From NCBI GenBank assembly GCA_035610835.1, contig CM069445.1:32848811-32912810 (forward strand): a stretch of DNA of 64,000 nt, given 5' to 3'. Positions 55,001-60,207 of the stretch are shown piece by piece; the first letter of the stretch is position 1; every line of letters starts with the position of its first letter. Source of the DNA: Ophiura sarsii (Eukaryota > Echinodermata > Ophiuroidea > Amphilepidida > Ophiuridae). The position numbers and the translations under genes were made by a program. Below the pieces are notes generated by a model that made no database searches, was not told the DNA's origin, and worked only from the letters and a program-made list of their open reading frames with translations.

Positions 55001-56390
55001 TGCAGGTATTAAATTAGATTAATGGGTAAGATTTGAAAAAATATAAACCAAAATCTTTTGATTTTCATTAACCATTATGATGTCAAGTATTTGGTAGGAT
55101 ACATTTTATGATATGCTCTGATATCCTATATTTCTAAAATTGTATGATAAGAGAATGTTGTTACTAGGCTCAGTTTAGGAGGTATAATATATTGTCGAAG
55201 ATGACATCGGGACCCTGTCAACGCCTAACTGTACTTGATATCTAATATACTTATACATCTTGCAACATCACCAATAGTTTACTCACAGTTGTACTGCAGT
55301 CCCCTCCTGATGCATATACAATATCAAATAAATCACCCTTAGTAAGACATCCATATATGGCATCGATGAATGCTTCTTCAATATCTTGTAGTTTGTACAC
55401 ACACAAAGCTGACTGGGTGCTTGGTACATCTGATGACAAAGCTTGTCCTTCATTCTTGGCAAATACTCCGTACAGGACGTCATCACCAGCATTAATACCA
55501 AGAGATGCAGCTAAGGTGGTTCCAGCTGGGCCAACATGTGCAGATTGGATCAAGTTGTAATTGGTGCCTGAAGTGCTACACTCAAGAAGTATTTCTGCGT
55601 ATGAAGTAAAATCATCTTTGTTGTGACAAACACGATTGATTTTTGAAACATACCGATTGATACCTGATGAATCAACATCTTGTCTTTGTGATGTCACAAA
55701 GTAGGTAAAGTCCTTCCAAATGAATACACTCACATAATTGATGATCAATTGAATGTTCTCAAATTTAACTCTGCTTAATAAGATGTAAGCTTCTCTTTCT
55801 GTATTAAATAAAAAATCATCAGATACATTCAGTGATCTTCTGCTCACTGGATAAACAAAAGCATTATATCTTTCCTCCTCATATGTTGCACCTACATAGA
55901 GTGTGTCCATACTACCATTTGCAGGTAAAGGTCCAGGGGCAATGATAGCTTCTGTTGTTAACTTTCCTGAGACTACTACAGGATTATTATCTTCATGCAA
56001 AACAACATCAATGTTGATTAAATCACGAGTTTGGCAGGTTCCACGACTCTCTAAAGCATCAACAAAAGTATCCTCACTACCGCATGTGATGAGTCTATTA
56101 TGTGTATAGTCTATGAGTAGAATCTTGTTATAATTGGGGCATTTAAGGAAATCTCCTTCACATTCCACCTCTGTTTTCACCACCTGTTCTCTAGTGAAAT
56201 CTTCTCTCAACTGATACAATGCATCACTAGCTCCAATGTACACAGTTCCTGTCACGTTATGCGTCACAAAATGGGTGAATTCTGATGTCCCAACAGGGTT
56301 AACGTAGGATGCTGCCTGGTACGCAGTCAAATCCAACCCGTATGTGTAGTAACACATGAATGAGAGGAGGAGAAGCGAGGGCGCTCCCAT
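19709..56390 (-). CDS. met-like: Plexin-ectodomain receptor tyrosine kinase, MET/RON-like (27 coding exons)
   Basis: Spliced model, about 1651 residues; all 27 exons join in phase with canonical GT donors and AG acceptors. Domains by residue: signal peptide 1-18; Sema about 25-475; PSI1 about 481-520; plexin-type IPT about 521-641; PSI2 about 642-672; plexin-type IPT about 683-790; PSI3 about 791-835; three further IPT-like units about 856-1223 with basic motif RRRKR at 1107-1111; membrane helix about 1247-1269; kinase about 1335-1600; short tail to 1651. Kinase landmarks: glycine loop GQGAFGKV, Lys1367 (VAVK), Glu1384, HRDLAARN with Asp1461, DFG at 1479, MAPE. The wording GLIMKDF and SPLVVIP resembles the MET family. 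It is expected to sit in the plasma membrane, bind a ligand through Sema and signal by tyrosine phosphorylation. The ligand is unknown; HGF-like or semaphorin-like are both possible. Untranslated exons and promoter were not found. Confidence 0.9.
20394..20530 (-). CDS. Receptor exon 26: kinase C-lobe
   Basis: 137 bases, phase 0 to 2. It encodes [18 protein letters not shown] then [27 protein letters not shown] is the conserved F helix. Found by frame and splice continuity. Confidence 0.9.
21751..21913 (-). CDS. Receptor exon 25: DFG and activation loop
   Basis: 163 bases, phase 2 to 0. It encodes [14 protein letters not shown], then the loop [15 protein letters not shown], then [16 protein letters not shown]. 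There is a single tyrosine where MET has an adjacent pair; the position of the first is Asp. Donor GTAAGA. Confidence 0.93.
22010..22240 (+). mobile_element. CR1/L2-like RT fragment in intron 24
   Basis: It reads [34 protein letters not shown] and then [10 protein letters not shown], the classic CR1/L2 RT core. Only about 75 residues remain and it lies opposite to the host gene. Confidence 0.85.
22543..22652 (-). CDS. Receptor exon 24: catalytic loop
   Basis: 110 bases, phase 0 to 2. It encodes [19 protein letters not shown], then [20 protein letters not shown] is the tyrosine-kinase form of the catalytic loop. Acceptor TTCAG, donor GTAAGA. Confidence 0.93.
23185..23366 (-). CDS. Receptor exon 23: kinase N-lobe, helix C and hinge
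   Basis: 182 bases, phase 1 to 0. It encodes [19 protein letters not shown] with the helix C Glu, then [19 protein letters not shown], the hinge. G-x-I-M-K-D-F-x-H-x-N-V and E-G-S-P-L-V-V are especially close to MET/RON. Donor GTGAGT. Confidence 0.92.
23728..23811 (-). CDS. Receptor exon 22: ATP-binding loop and catalytic lysine
   Basis: 84 bases, phase 1 to 1. It encodes [16 protein letters not shown] then [14 protein letters not shown]-x-V is the glycine loop and the Lys of VAVK is the ATP-binding lysine. The exon is too short to show as a long open frame. Confidence 0.9.
24180..24600. repeat. Interspersed repeat that hosts the 24.3-kb MITE
   Basis: The flanks GGATTACTGAACCAATA and GTACTTATTTCAATGCATTT through GTCGTCTGTAGAAGCCTG match 57490-57660. 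Confidence 0.7.
24267..24455. mobile_element. MITE with 36-bp terminal inverted repeats, TA target
   Basis: Ends TACTCTGTTTGGCCATCTCG... and exact reverse complement, about 189 bases, in intron 21. The related repeat at 57505-57520 carries the same flanks without the insert (ACCAATAATAGGCAT), an empty site showing duplication of TA. Confidence 0.88.
24606..24749 (-). CDS. Receptor exon 21: juxtamembrane segment and start of kinase
   Basis: 144 bases, phase 1 to 1. It encodes an acidic stretch [17 protein letters not shown], then [19 protein letters not shown] and LGQG. The final glycine opens the ATP loop and is split across the intron. Confidence 0.87.
24880..25362. mobile_element. Fragment of the 13.8-kb mariner-like family, right end
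   Basis: Shares AATCTTCTGGTACC..., GGAGGCACGTGTCAGAGCCG, GGAGGATAAACTAGATTAAC and the end TTTTTGATTCACCCTGTA. The left end is missing. Confidence 0.75.
25403..25616 (-). CDS. Receptor exon 20: stalk, membrane helix and juxtamembrane start
   Basis: 214 bases, phase 0 to 1. After [19 protein letters not shown] comes a hydrophobic run of about 23 residues (core [20 protein letters not shown]) followed by basic [14 protein letters not shown]. This is the single membrane pass, with positive residues on the cytoplasmic side. Confidence 0.9.
25617..26464. other. Intron 19: low-complexity DNA
   Basis: A-rich and T-rich runs at about 26195-26240 and 26287-26302 and GCGC words; the two runs with their CAAGCTT/AAGCTTGCG flanks form a loose inverted pair (25915-26300). 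No gene. Confidence 0.5.
26465..26635 (-). CDS. Receptor exon 19: last IPT strand before the membrane
   Basis: 57 codons, phase 0 at both ends. It encodes [18 protein letters not shown], then [17 protein letters not shown] and sequon NKT. G-S-N-L and the V-T-V-x-I-G strand are IPT-like. Acceptor TTTGCAG, donor GTAAGT. Confidence 0.85.
26641..27347. other. Intron 18: nothing recognised
   Basis: AT-rich DNA without a repeat partner that I could see in this window. Confidence 0.4.
27348..27602 (-). CDS. Receptor exon 18: fifth IPT unit with RRRKR motif
   Basis: 85 codons, phase 0 at both ends. It encodes [16 protein letters not shown], then the strongly basic [10 protein letters not shown], then [14 protein letters not shown] and an acidic stretch. 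The R-x-K/R-R form fits a furin-type proprotein convertase site. MET is cut by furin inside Sema and some plexins nearer the membrane; here the motif lies in a membrane-near IPT unit, at residues 1107-1111. Confidence 0.87.
27603..28449. other. Intron 17: mariner-like end and decayed exon copy
   Basis: CATACAGGGTGTCCAAAAGT at 27903 resembles a mariner-type end; no partner end was found. A 10-base ACAAGTAATT repeat lies at about 28305-28337, then the exon 17 partial copy. Confidence 0.5.
28365..28432 (-). pseudogene. Decayed partial copy of exon 17
   Basis: Just downstream of exon 17 the minus strand again reads [13 protein letters not shown] after an AG, matching the opening of exon 17 and its acceptor, but the second half of the exon is absent and no matching donor is seen. 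It could also be the remnant of a lost extra IPT exon. Confidence 0.6.
28450..28543 (-). CDS. Receptor exon 17: fifth IPT unit, first part
   Basis: 94 bases, phase 2 to 0. It encodes [19 protein letters not shown] then [14 protein letters not shown]-x-x-L-x-V-x-G-T-G-F is a textbook IPT strand. Donor GTAACA. Confidence 0.87.
28975..29151 (-). CDS. Receptor exon 16: fourth IPT unit, second half
   Basis: 177 bases, phase 2 to 2. It encodes [18 protein letters not shown] then [12 protein letters not shown] and [18 protein letters not shown], ending one IPT unit and opening the next. Acceptor TTCTAG, donor GTTTGT. The intron before it holds LINE B. Confidence 0.87.
29270..31850 (-). mobile_element. 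LINE B, endonuclease and RT, long open frame
   Basis: One uninterrupted frame runs from about 31850 to 29365 (843 codons with a non-element start). It holds the later part of an APE endonuclease ([29 protein letters not shown]) and a full RT ([40 protein letters not shown]). The endonuclease N-terminus is missing, so it is 5' truncated. The open frame and higher GC than the surroundings indicate a young insertion. It lies in intron 15, same strand as the receptor. Confidence 0.88.
31851..32000. repeat. G/C-run junction and unknown repeat at the 5' edge of LINE B
   Basis: A G-run of about 32 bases with a GGGGGGCAAGTTGCCCCCC palindrome marks the edge. Beyond it the plus strand has ATTTGTGACCGTGCGAAA repeated about three times (32030-32085). 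Confidence 0.55.
32895..32990 (-). pseudogene. Second, older decayed copy of exon 15
   Basis: This resembles the 33976-34070 copy and lacks the same central segment. The former donor is visible but reads AATAAGTATAG in place of AATAGGTAAGT. It is more diverged than the first copy. Confidence 0.65.
33011..33786. mobile_element. Inverted-repeat bounded segment in intron 15
   Basis: TTATATAACGCATGAAAATA (33018) and its reverse complement (to 33780) bracket about 770 bases that include the 39-bp duplication and a CTAGCCTAG/CTAGGCTAG-rich patch near 33460-33530. Possibly a non-autonomous DNA element; no target duplication confirmed. Confidence 0.55.
33114..33191. repeat. Two tandem 39-bp units
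   Basis: GCGGTCAATAGTACATTTTG... starts at 33114 and 33153 with identical text for 39 bases each. Confidence 0.9.
33776..33968. mobile_element. Near-perfect 190-bp palindrome
   Basis: AACAAATATTTAATGATC... then GGGAAATGGTGCAAACTATT and GGAGGCCGTGGGCC pair with their reverse complements around a centre near 33873. A cruciform-forming foldback element with no coding capacity. Confidence 0.85.
33976..34070 (-). pseudogene. Decayed partial copy of exon 15
   Basis: Minus-strand text from SFE... through [14 protein letters not shown] is recognisable at DNA level, but about 22 bases of the exon centre (the GGTACCATGGTAACC region) are missing and the donor end is altered. It lies immediately downstream of the real exon. 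Confidence 0.75.
34085..34218 (-). CDS. Receptor exon 15: fourth IPT unit, first half
   Basis: 134 bases, phase 0 to 2. It encodes [20 protein letters not shown], then [18 protein letters not shown]. Pro-x-x-G-x-x-x-G-G-T and I-T-G are IPT signatures. Donor GTAAGT. Two decayed partial copies of this exon lie downstream in the intron, at about 33976-34070 and 32895-32990. Confidence 0.87.
34688..34790. mobile_element. Small inverted-repeat element
   Basis: GAGAATAATGACTGCGTAAC at 34688 and its near-exact reverse complement ending at 34790 (arms about 31 bases, one mismatch). Confidence 0.7.
35435..35552 (-). CDS. Receptor exon 14: third IPT unit, second half
   Basis: 118 bases, phase 2 to 0. 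It encodes [19 protein letters not shown] then GEVLFTYR. The C-x-T-L/P and final F-x-Y strand complete an IPT fold. Donor GTATGT. Confidence 0.85.
35896..36050 (-). CDS. Receptor exon 13: third IPT unit, first half
   Basis: 155 bases, phase 0 to 2. It encodes [18 protein letters not shown] then TDLGKQF and [10 protein letters not shown]-x-x-G-P-x-x-G and I-x-I-x-G-T-x-L are IPT/TIG signatures. Donor GTGATC is a weaker form. Confidence 0.85.
36353..36546 (-). CDS. Receptor exon 12: PSI domain 3
   Basis: 194 bases, phase 1 to 0. It encodes [19 protein letters not shown] and the PSI core LNCGWC, then [15 protein letters not shown] and a serine run. This third PSI makes the set PSI-IPT-PSI-IPT-PSI that defines plexin ectodomains. 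Confidence 0.9.
36925..37018 (-). CDS. Receptor exon 11: end of second plexin-type IPT unit
   Basis: 94 bases, phase 0 to 1. It encodes [18 protein letters not shown] then [10 protein letters not shown]. The strand pattern parallels exon 7 before PSI2, here before PSI3. Acceptor CTTACAG, donor GTAAGT. Confidence 0.85.
37335..40803. repeat. Inverted 36-bp repeats flanking LINE C
   Basis: GTTAGACTTGGTCTAAC... at 37337 matches the reverse complement of 40767-40802 (TTTAGACCAGGTCTAAAG...). LINE C appears to have landed inside a small inverted-repeat element. Confidence 0.6.
37500..40590 (-). mobile_element. LINE C, near full length, three frameshifts
   Basis: The frame from Met at 40576 carries an APE endonuclease ([44 protein letters not shown]). 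RT follows in other frames: [83 protein letters not shown], ending at 37520. Frame breaks lie near 39100, 38968 (an extra G in a G run) and 38745. The 3' tail is a short AAGTC repeat at 37505-37520. Inactive, moderately old, in intron 10. Confidence 0.87.
41094..41189 (-). CDS. Receptor exon 10: second plexin-type IPT unit, middle
   Basis: 32 codons, phase 0 at both ends. It encodes [15 protein letters not shown] and VFTCNARM, with the same Tyr-x-Cys ... Cys pattern as exon 6. Acceptor CACAG, donor GTATGA. The intron that follows holds LINE C. Confidence 0.85.
41778..42002 (-). pseudogene. Partial duplicate of exon 9 broken by a SINE-like insertion
   Basis: The sequence matches exon 9 from its CCTGA-CAAAGTCC region to the donor GTAAGT, but no AG acceptor precedes it; the copy begins about 18 bases after the donor of the intact exon. 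About 90 bases ending in a TTA repeat interrupt it, and the frame reaches a stop in the insert. The last codons read PAEYR where the intact exon has PAEDI, so either one may be nearer the ancestral form. It is a dead partial exon in the present arrangement. Confidence 0.85.
41830..41925 (+). mobile_element. SINE-like insertion in the exon 9 duplicate
   Basis: The text AAAGCGCTTTGAGACGG and AAAGCGCTATATAAAAACC ending in (TTA)n is a LINE/SINE 3' tail type common in marine animals. TTACTG on both sides is a target duplication; the intact exon copy has the site once (TATTACTGACACC). Confidence 0.8.
42020..42154 (-). CDS. Receptor exon 9: second plexin-type IPT unit, first half
   Basis: 45 codons, phase 0 at both ends (acceptor TTTAACAG, donor GTAAGT). 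It encodes [16 protein letters not shown] and then [14 protein letters not shown], the IPT opening between PSI2 and PSI3. A partial, broken copy of this exon follows at 41778-42002. Confidence 0.87.
42512..42632 (-). CDS. Receptor exon 8: PSI domain 2
   Basis: 121 bases, phase 2 to 0. It encodes [14 protein letters not shown], a clear PSI core, then [17 protein letters not shown]. Acceptor TTAG, donor GTGAGT. Confidence 0.9.
43200..43506. mobile_element. hAT-type MITE with 8-bp target duplication
   Basis: Terminal repeats CAGGGTTGTAGCTA on both ends, flanked by perfect 8-bp GGTCTTAA (43192-43199 and 43507-43514). Internal GC-rich GTGCCAGGCGG repeats. 307 bases, no coding. It lies in intron 7. 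Confidence 0.92.
43699..43795 (-). CDS. Receptor exon 7: end of first plexin-type IPT unit
   Basis: 97 bases, phase 1 to 2. It encodes [18 protein letters not shown] then [11 protein letters not shown]. The DHV opening and the F-Y-F-Y-E-C ending are typical of the plexin IPT strand that runs straight into PSI2. Found by frame and splice continuity; it is too short to show as a long open frame. Confidence 0.87.
43903..44900. other. Intron 6: short direct repeats, C run
   Basis: ACTTGAGTTCATGAGTTGT occurs about three times at 43980-44040; a C run lies at 44898-44912. No gene seen. Confidence 0.5.
44945..45104 (-). CDS. Receptor exon 6: first plexin-type IPT unit
   Basis: 160 bases, phase 0 to 1. 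It encodes [19 protein letters not shown] and then [16 protein letters not shown]. The pattern Tyr-x-Cys ... Cys-x-x-Pro is that of the plexin-type IPT between PSI1 and PSI2. Vertebrate MET has no such unit at this place. Confidence 0.85.
45354..45486 (-). CDS. Receptor exon 5: PSI1 end and start of first IPT unit
   Basis: 133 bases, phase 2 to 0. It completes Arg with exon 4 and continues [16 protein letters not shown], then [18 protein letters not shown], the usual opening of a plexin IPT unit. Donor GTAAGC. Confidence 0.87.
45788..46015 (+). mobile_element. tRNA-derived SINE in intron 4
   Basis: The head has an A box TGGCTGAGCGTTAGC and a B box GGTTCAGATCC at tRNA spacing; the body is unrelated DNA and the tail is a TATC/TATCTA micro-repeat at 45995-46015. 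It lies opposite to the receptor. Confidence 0.75.
46026..46141 (-). CDS. Receptor exon 4: PSI domain 1
   Basis: 116 bases, phase 0 to 2 (donor GTATGT). It encodes [18 protein letters not shown] and then the PSI core DPYCGWC. The Cys spacing and the CGWC motif are diagnostic of plexin-semaphorin-integrin domains. The reading frame is too short to stand alone as a long open frame. Confidence 0.9.
46142..47258. other. Intron 3: nothing recognised
   Basis: No repeat partner or exon seen. The plus-strand frames here are short and lack family text. Confidence 0.4.
47259..47381 (-). CDS. Receptor exon 3: end of Sema domain
   Basis: 41 codons, phase 0 at both ends (acceptor TTTTTTAG, donor GTAAGG). 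It encodes [13 protein letters not shown] through [10 protein letters not shown], matching the last Sema strand that leads to PSI in the MET/plexin families. It joins in frame to exon 4. Confidence 0.85.
47520..47930. mobile_element. Possible mariner-like end
   Basis: TACAGGGTGAGACAAAAAG at 47524 matches the ends of the 6.9- and 13.8-kb elements. No second end was found. Confidence 0.5.
47930..48880. repeat. TGACCT-rich satellite-like repeat
   Basis: A unit of very roughly 240 bases, diverged, with GTTCCCCCGGTGTTCATGTT, CTCCAAGTTTGA-GTCAATC and runs of TGACCTTTGACCTCAGATGA. About 29 TGACCT words occur in 0.9 kb. A shorter relative is at 50630-50880. Confidence 0.85.
48986..49041. repeat. Long C homopolymer
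   Basis: About 55 nearly uninterrupted C residues with two G interruptions near the left side. Its true length is uncertain in any assembly. Confidence 0.9.
49216..50503. mobile_element. Tc1-like foldback element, 1.29 kb
   Basis: Ends CACTGCCGCGCAAAAGTATT and exact reverse complement, with TA on both sides. Arms of about 470 bases pair imperfectly around a loop of about 340 bases. No transposase frame. In intron 2. Confidence 0.87.
50630..50890. repeat. Two tandem TGACCT-rich units
   Basis: ACATATGCAGCCAATTTTAC followed by CTTGACCTCAGATGAC occurs at about 50610 and 50777, each ending CATATGAAGGTTTCCATGTT. Confidence 0.8.
51045..53387. repeat. 137-bp tandem array of partial exon 2 plus splice donor, 17 copies
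   Basis: AATGTGTCAGTCC recurs at exactly 137-base steps from 51181 to 53373, with a diverged partial edge at 51045. Seventeen copies of the donor context (minus-strand GTCAAG then GTAAGG) start at 53288 and descend to 51096. Only a few single-base differences occur (for example near 52163, 52819 and 53033). The copy nearest 53294 is the real exon end; the others lack an acceptor. Confidence 0.95.
53294..53485 (-). CDS. Receptor exon 2: Sema domain, continued
   Basis: 64 codons, phase 0 at both ends. The acceptor is a pyrimidine-rich tract ending TTTCAG; the donor is GTAAGG. It encodes [13 protein letters not shown] through GTARGELVK, a late Sema blade. The 3' part of this exon, its donor and about 37 bases of intron are the unit of the 137-bp tandem array that follows it. 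Reading through the donor adds about 13 residues and then a stop. Confidence 0.9.
53486..55286. other. Intron 1: no gene; left part shared with the paralogue
   Basis: 55110-55286 matches 2205-2537 plus 4098-4152. The rest is AT-rich with no partner found. Confidence 0.5.
55287..56390 (-). CDS. Receptor exon 1: signal peptide and most of Sema domain
   Basis: 368 codons, phase 0 at the 3' end (donor GTGAGT). It starts at the Met at 56390, followed by a hydrophobic leader ([18 protein letters not shown]) of secreted type. The body carries Sema-type text such as [17 protein letters not shown], paired cysteines and sequons NVT, NGS and NVS. One large first coding exon covering most of Sema is also seen in MET and plexin genes. 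The paralogue exon at 4153-5271 aligns along nearly its whole length. Confidence 0.93.
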
Positions 56391-58340
56391 GGTTGTGTTG
56401 GGTTCTAAAGAAGGCTATGGATACTTGCATGCAATGATGATATTTCTACCAAGGAAAAAAGAAAGAAAGATATCAGACCTGTTTCTCAATAAGTCCATTC
56501 ACACAAAGAACTCATACTTCATTCACCTAACTCTGTGCAGCAGTGACATCAGAGTGTATTCCAATGATTGCACCCTAATATCACATGTGTGATTTTAATC
56601 CCCTGGCGTAATAGTATACGCTACTAGCATGCAATCGCCATTTTAAAATGAAAGCAAGGCTCACCCCTCTTATCAGCGCGCACAACCGCATCTCGCGATG
56701 CACAAAACCTGTGTGAAACCACCAACGCAGTGTGGCGTTATAGTGCGTGAGGGGAAAGCCTCGCTTTCAATGTGGTTCAATCTGTACCGGGCAAGTAGCG
56801 TATAGCCAAGCAAAGAAAACCCCTGAGAATCGTGTGTAAATACTGCATTAATCATTATAGAACGCTCTGACGTCACTGGAGAGAATTATACAAACAAGGT
56901 ATAAAGACTAAACTGTGGATATTGTGGAATAAGTCAAAGTTATATAAGTGTTAGCAATTCACTGTTATATCCAATAATACACTGGCAGTACTTATCTGGG
57001 TTAAATTCTGACAACATATATTTTGGTACATCATACAATAACTTAGATCATACCAATGAAATAGTTAAGTCTCGATGTCTCTCGAAAAATATGAAAATTT
57101 CTCAATCCATCAGGCATCGCAAAGTGTATTATGTGTGCCACGGTTTGGTCTTATACTCAATCTAATTTAGTTGATATGTTATTTCTATTCATTTATCATA
57201 AACTAGTTCCTGTTGTGATTTCTTTTAATGCAACAACAGACTTTCTACTGATCACATTGAGCAATCCATCAAGAGTTGGTTCAACTTAATTGCATATTAT
57301 GTGATCTTTTCCAGAGAGCGCCCTCTATTCATGATTTTTTTAGAGAGTAGATTTTCTTGCAGATTTACATTTCTGATCATACATCGTACATACATTCCAA
57401 GTTACAGAGCGATACGATTCCTAATTACCTCAAAATCATGGTTTTAGAGTGAATTTAGAGTGAAAATATAAACTGTCGTGTTAACCCGACAGTTTATTTA
57501 AGGATTACAGAACCAATAATAGGCATGTTTGTACTTATTTCAATGCATTTCTCATAGTGATTCCAAATAGGGTAATGAAATATGATTATTTTTACATTTT
57601 CTAAACATTTGGTGACATTTTGGAATGTCGTCTGCAGACGCCTGTCGCATGGAAAGCATAATTAACAAGACCTTCAGAAATACCAGTTTTAAGGTGTTTG
57701 TACACGGTGTCTTTCAGCTGATTATTTTGACAAAATCTTGACCGCAAAATTGCTATGTGCCTGTAAAACTAACAACTGTGTGGTCTTTGAGGCGAGCATA
57801 ATATATTTAATTTACCACACAGATCAAATTTACCACACGCAATATAGAGCATGGAAAGCACTGCGCTGGAGCTAACACACCTTTAAAAAACAACGATGAA
57901 GAAGCCCGTCGCTTTAATAAGAATGATTGTGTGTTCATAGTCGAAGTCGGTATATGCAAATGTACCACCAAAAATGCAGAATGATTTACAATTGAGTTTT
58001 AAACATTTTAGTGTTGTCATTTCTGATGATAAAAAAGTAGTTTTCCAAAGGCTCGTGATACAGCACTGGATGTATCGGACTGTTATAACATTGATTACCA
58101 TCTACTGAAGGTCTATGCAAGGTAGCAAGGGCTTGGAAAAATATGAAAATGTTGGCTTCAAAATTGAAAACGGACTAAAACAATTGCGAGCAAAACACTG
58201 TATGCTTCTCGTGCTTAAACAGGCATGGTGACCCCTATTTTCTTTTATAGAAATGGTTTGTATATCGATGGAACTTTATACCAAATCTAGATCTAAAGTG
58301 ATGAATAACCCTTAAGAACCATGCACATCGCAGATGCAAG
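56391..58340. other. Upstream region of the receptor gene
   Basis: It should hold the promoter. A small inverted pair lies at 56648-56771 (GAAAGCAAGGCTCACC and GGGAAAGCCTCGCTTTC). 57280-57660 is an interspersed repeat related to 12.2 and 24.2 kb and carries the empty site of the 24.3-kb MITE. Confidence 0.5.
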
Positions 58341-58343
58341 TGT

Positions 58344-58410
58344 TGAGTTAGTACACAACATTCTTAAAACGTTCTTAGAATGTTTTTAGAACGTTGTGTG
58401 TTAGCTGGGA
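58344..58410. mobile_element. Second copy of the AACGTTCT palindrome
   Basis: It ends GAACGTTGTGTGTTAGC and starts with its near reverse complement; shorter than the 14.2-kb copy. Confidence 0.7.
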
Positions 58411-58502
58411 TTATGCCCAACGAACACAGAGGCAGCATCTTGTAGCACACCTTATACATGTCAAATTGTGTATTTCTGGATCCCAAAACACATATAAATG
58501 CC

Positions 58503-59002
58503 AGCAGACATCAGTGTCCCCTCCCTGGCTTCTGTTCCCCCTCCCTGGGTACTAGCAGACATCAGTGTCCCTCCCTGGCTTCTGTCCCCCTCCCCTGGGT
58601 ACTAGCAGACATCAGTGTCCCTCCCTGGCTTCTGTCCCCCTCCCCTGGGTACTAGCAGACGTCAGTGTCCCTCCCTGGCTTCTGTCCCCCTCCCCTGGGT
58701 ACTAGCAGACGTCAGTGTCCCTCCCTGGCTTCTGTCCCCCTCCCCTGGGTACTAGCAGACATCAGTGTCCCTCCCTGGCTTCTGTCCCCCTCCCCTGGGT
58801 ACTAGCAGACGTCAGTGTCCCTCCCTGGCTTCTGTCCCCCTCCCCTGGGTACTAGCAGACGTCAGTGTCCCTCCCTGGCTTCTGTCCCCCTCCCCTGGGT
58901 ACTAGCAGATGTCAGTGTCCCTCCCTGGCTTCTGTCCCCCTCCCCTGGGTACTAGCAGACGTCAGTGTCCCTCCCTGGCTTCTATCCCCCTCCCCTGGGT
59001 AT
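58503..59002. repeat. 50-bp minisatellite, about 10 units
   Basis: The unit has GTGTCCCTCCCTGGCTTCTG and CCCCTCCCCTGGGTACTAGC. Units differ at one C/T or A/G position (GACATC, GACGTC, GATGTC). The plus-strand open frame through it is a by-product. Confidence 0.93.
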
Positions 59003-59217
59003 TACCCAACCCATACCGACTCTATTCACACTACAGAATGACATGGTCACAGTTCCCTCAGATACCTCTATCAAAGCTGTCACTATATAGCCTATGTGAG
59101 GTAATATCGTCACAGGCAACTGTGAAAACCATGCATCCTGTTGTCAAATTGTAGTTTTGCTTTATATTTGGTAGGCATTACATGTTATGTACATTTTAAA
59201 CATGTTACTATTAAGAA

Positions 59218-59423
59218 AGAAATATGTGATGCAGCACATCAAAAGGAGGGACTTTGCTGCTGTGTGTTTACAAGATACAGGTGAAAACAGACAGAAAAAA
59301 ATCTGAATGCCTTGATAAATTTGTTATTATTTAAAGCTTAGAAAATGCTCTGAGAGCATACATAATAAACTCAAAATTATCTTCACCTGCAAAGTCCCCC
59401 CTTTTGATGTTCTGCATCACATA
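59218..59423. mobile_element. Inverted-repeat element
   Basis: ATGTGATGCAGCACATCAAA at 59225 pairs with TTTTGATGTTCTGCATCACA near 59400; about 200 bases. Confidence 0.7.
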
Positions 59424-59426
59424 TCG

Positions 59427-59887
59427 TCAGCCTGCTTCGATAATTGCCTAACTCACTTTTCAGCAAAATTGAGTTTTTTGCATAAATCATGACTTCATTA
59501 CATTATGCACATGCTGTTATAATACCTAAGTCATTGACCAATCAAAAGTGTTGAAAAATGAAGGGCTTTGTTGCAAAAGGGCCACCAGACTACTCCAACA
59601 TGTTACTAATTTTGCATTATTGAATTTGCATTGACAAATCCAAGGAATTAATCAAATTATTGTATGGCTGTCTGTGTTCATATATCTGTTTCTATATGAC
59701 TTGGATTAGTGCATCCATGCACGCCAATTGAGGCATCAACAATACAAGTCACATTCCACATAATGAATATCCATCCATCAATAATGCAAAATGAGTAACA
59801 GGTACACAGGTAACAGGTTTCATACTTTTGTTGTTTTCTAAGAACTAGAAAAAATGAGTTAGGCAATTATCGAAGCAGGCTGACAAT
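59427..59887. mobile_element. MITE with 33-bp inverted ends
   Basis: TCAGCCTGCTTCGATAATTG at 59427 and its exact reverse complement ending at about 59882. It directly abuts the previous element. Confidence 0.8.
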
Positions 59888-60106
59888 ATAGCATAATAAA
59901 GAATTTAGCATAGAATGATATAATACTGATTTATACTAACGCTACTTGTCAAATGTTTTGTAATAAGAATATAAGTCATGGAATACAAGCATTCTCCTCT
60001 CCCACCCACCCCAACCCCCATTGATCCCTCCAACCACAAAATATTAGAATGAGTCTGCATACAAGCCTATTCATAATATATTCATACTACATTCACATTC
60101 TATTCT

Positions 60107-60207
60107 AATCAAATCAAATCAAATCAAATCAAATCAAATCAAATCAAATCAAATCAAATCAAATCAAATCAAATCAAATCAAATCAAATCTAATCTAATC
60201 TAATCTA
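60107..60207. repeat. AAATC pentanucleotide microsatellite changing to TAATC
   Basis: About 16 AAATC units followed by about four TAATC units; interrupted by the element below. Confidence 0.95.

Noticed and set aside
58458..59154. Repeat protein encoded by the 50-bp minisatellite
   Set aside because: A 50-base unit shifts frame each step, so the frames are short and discontinuous; no start context or partner exons.
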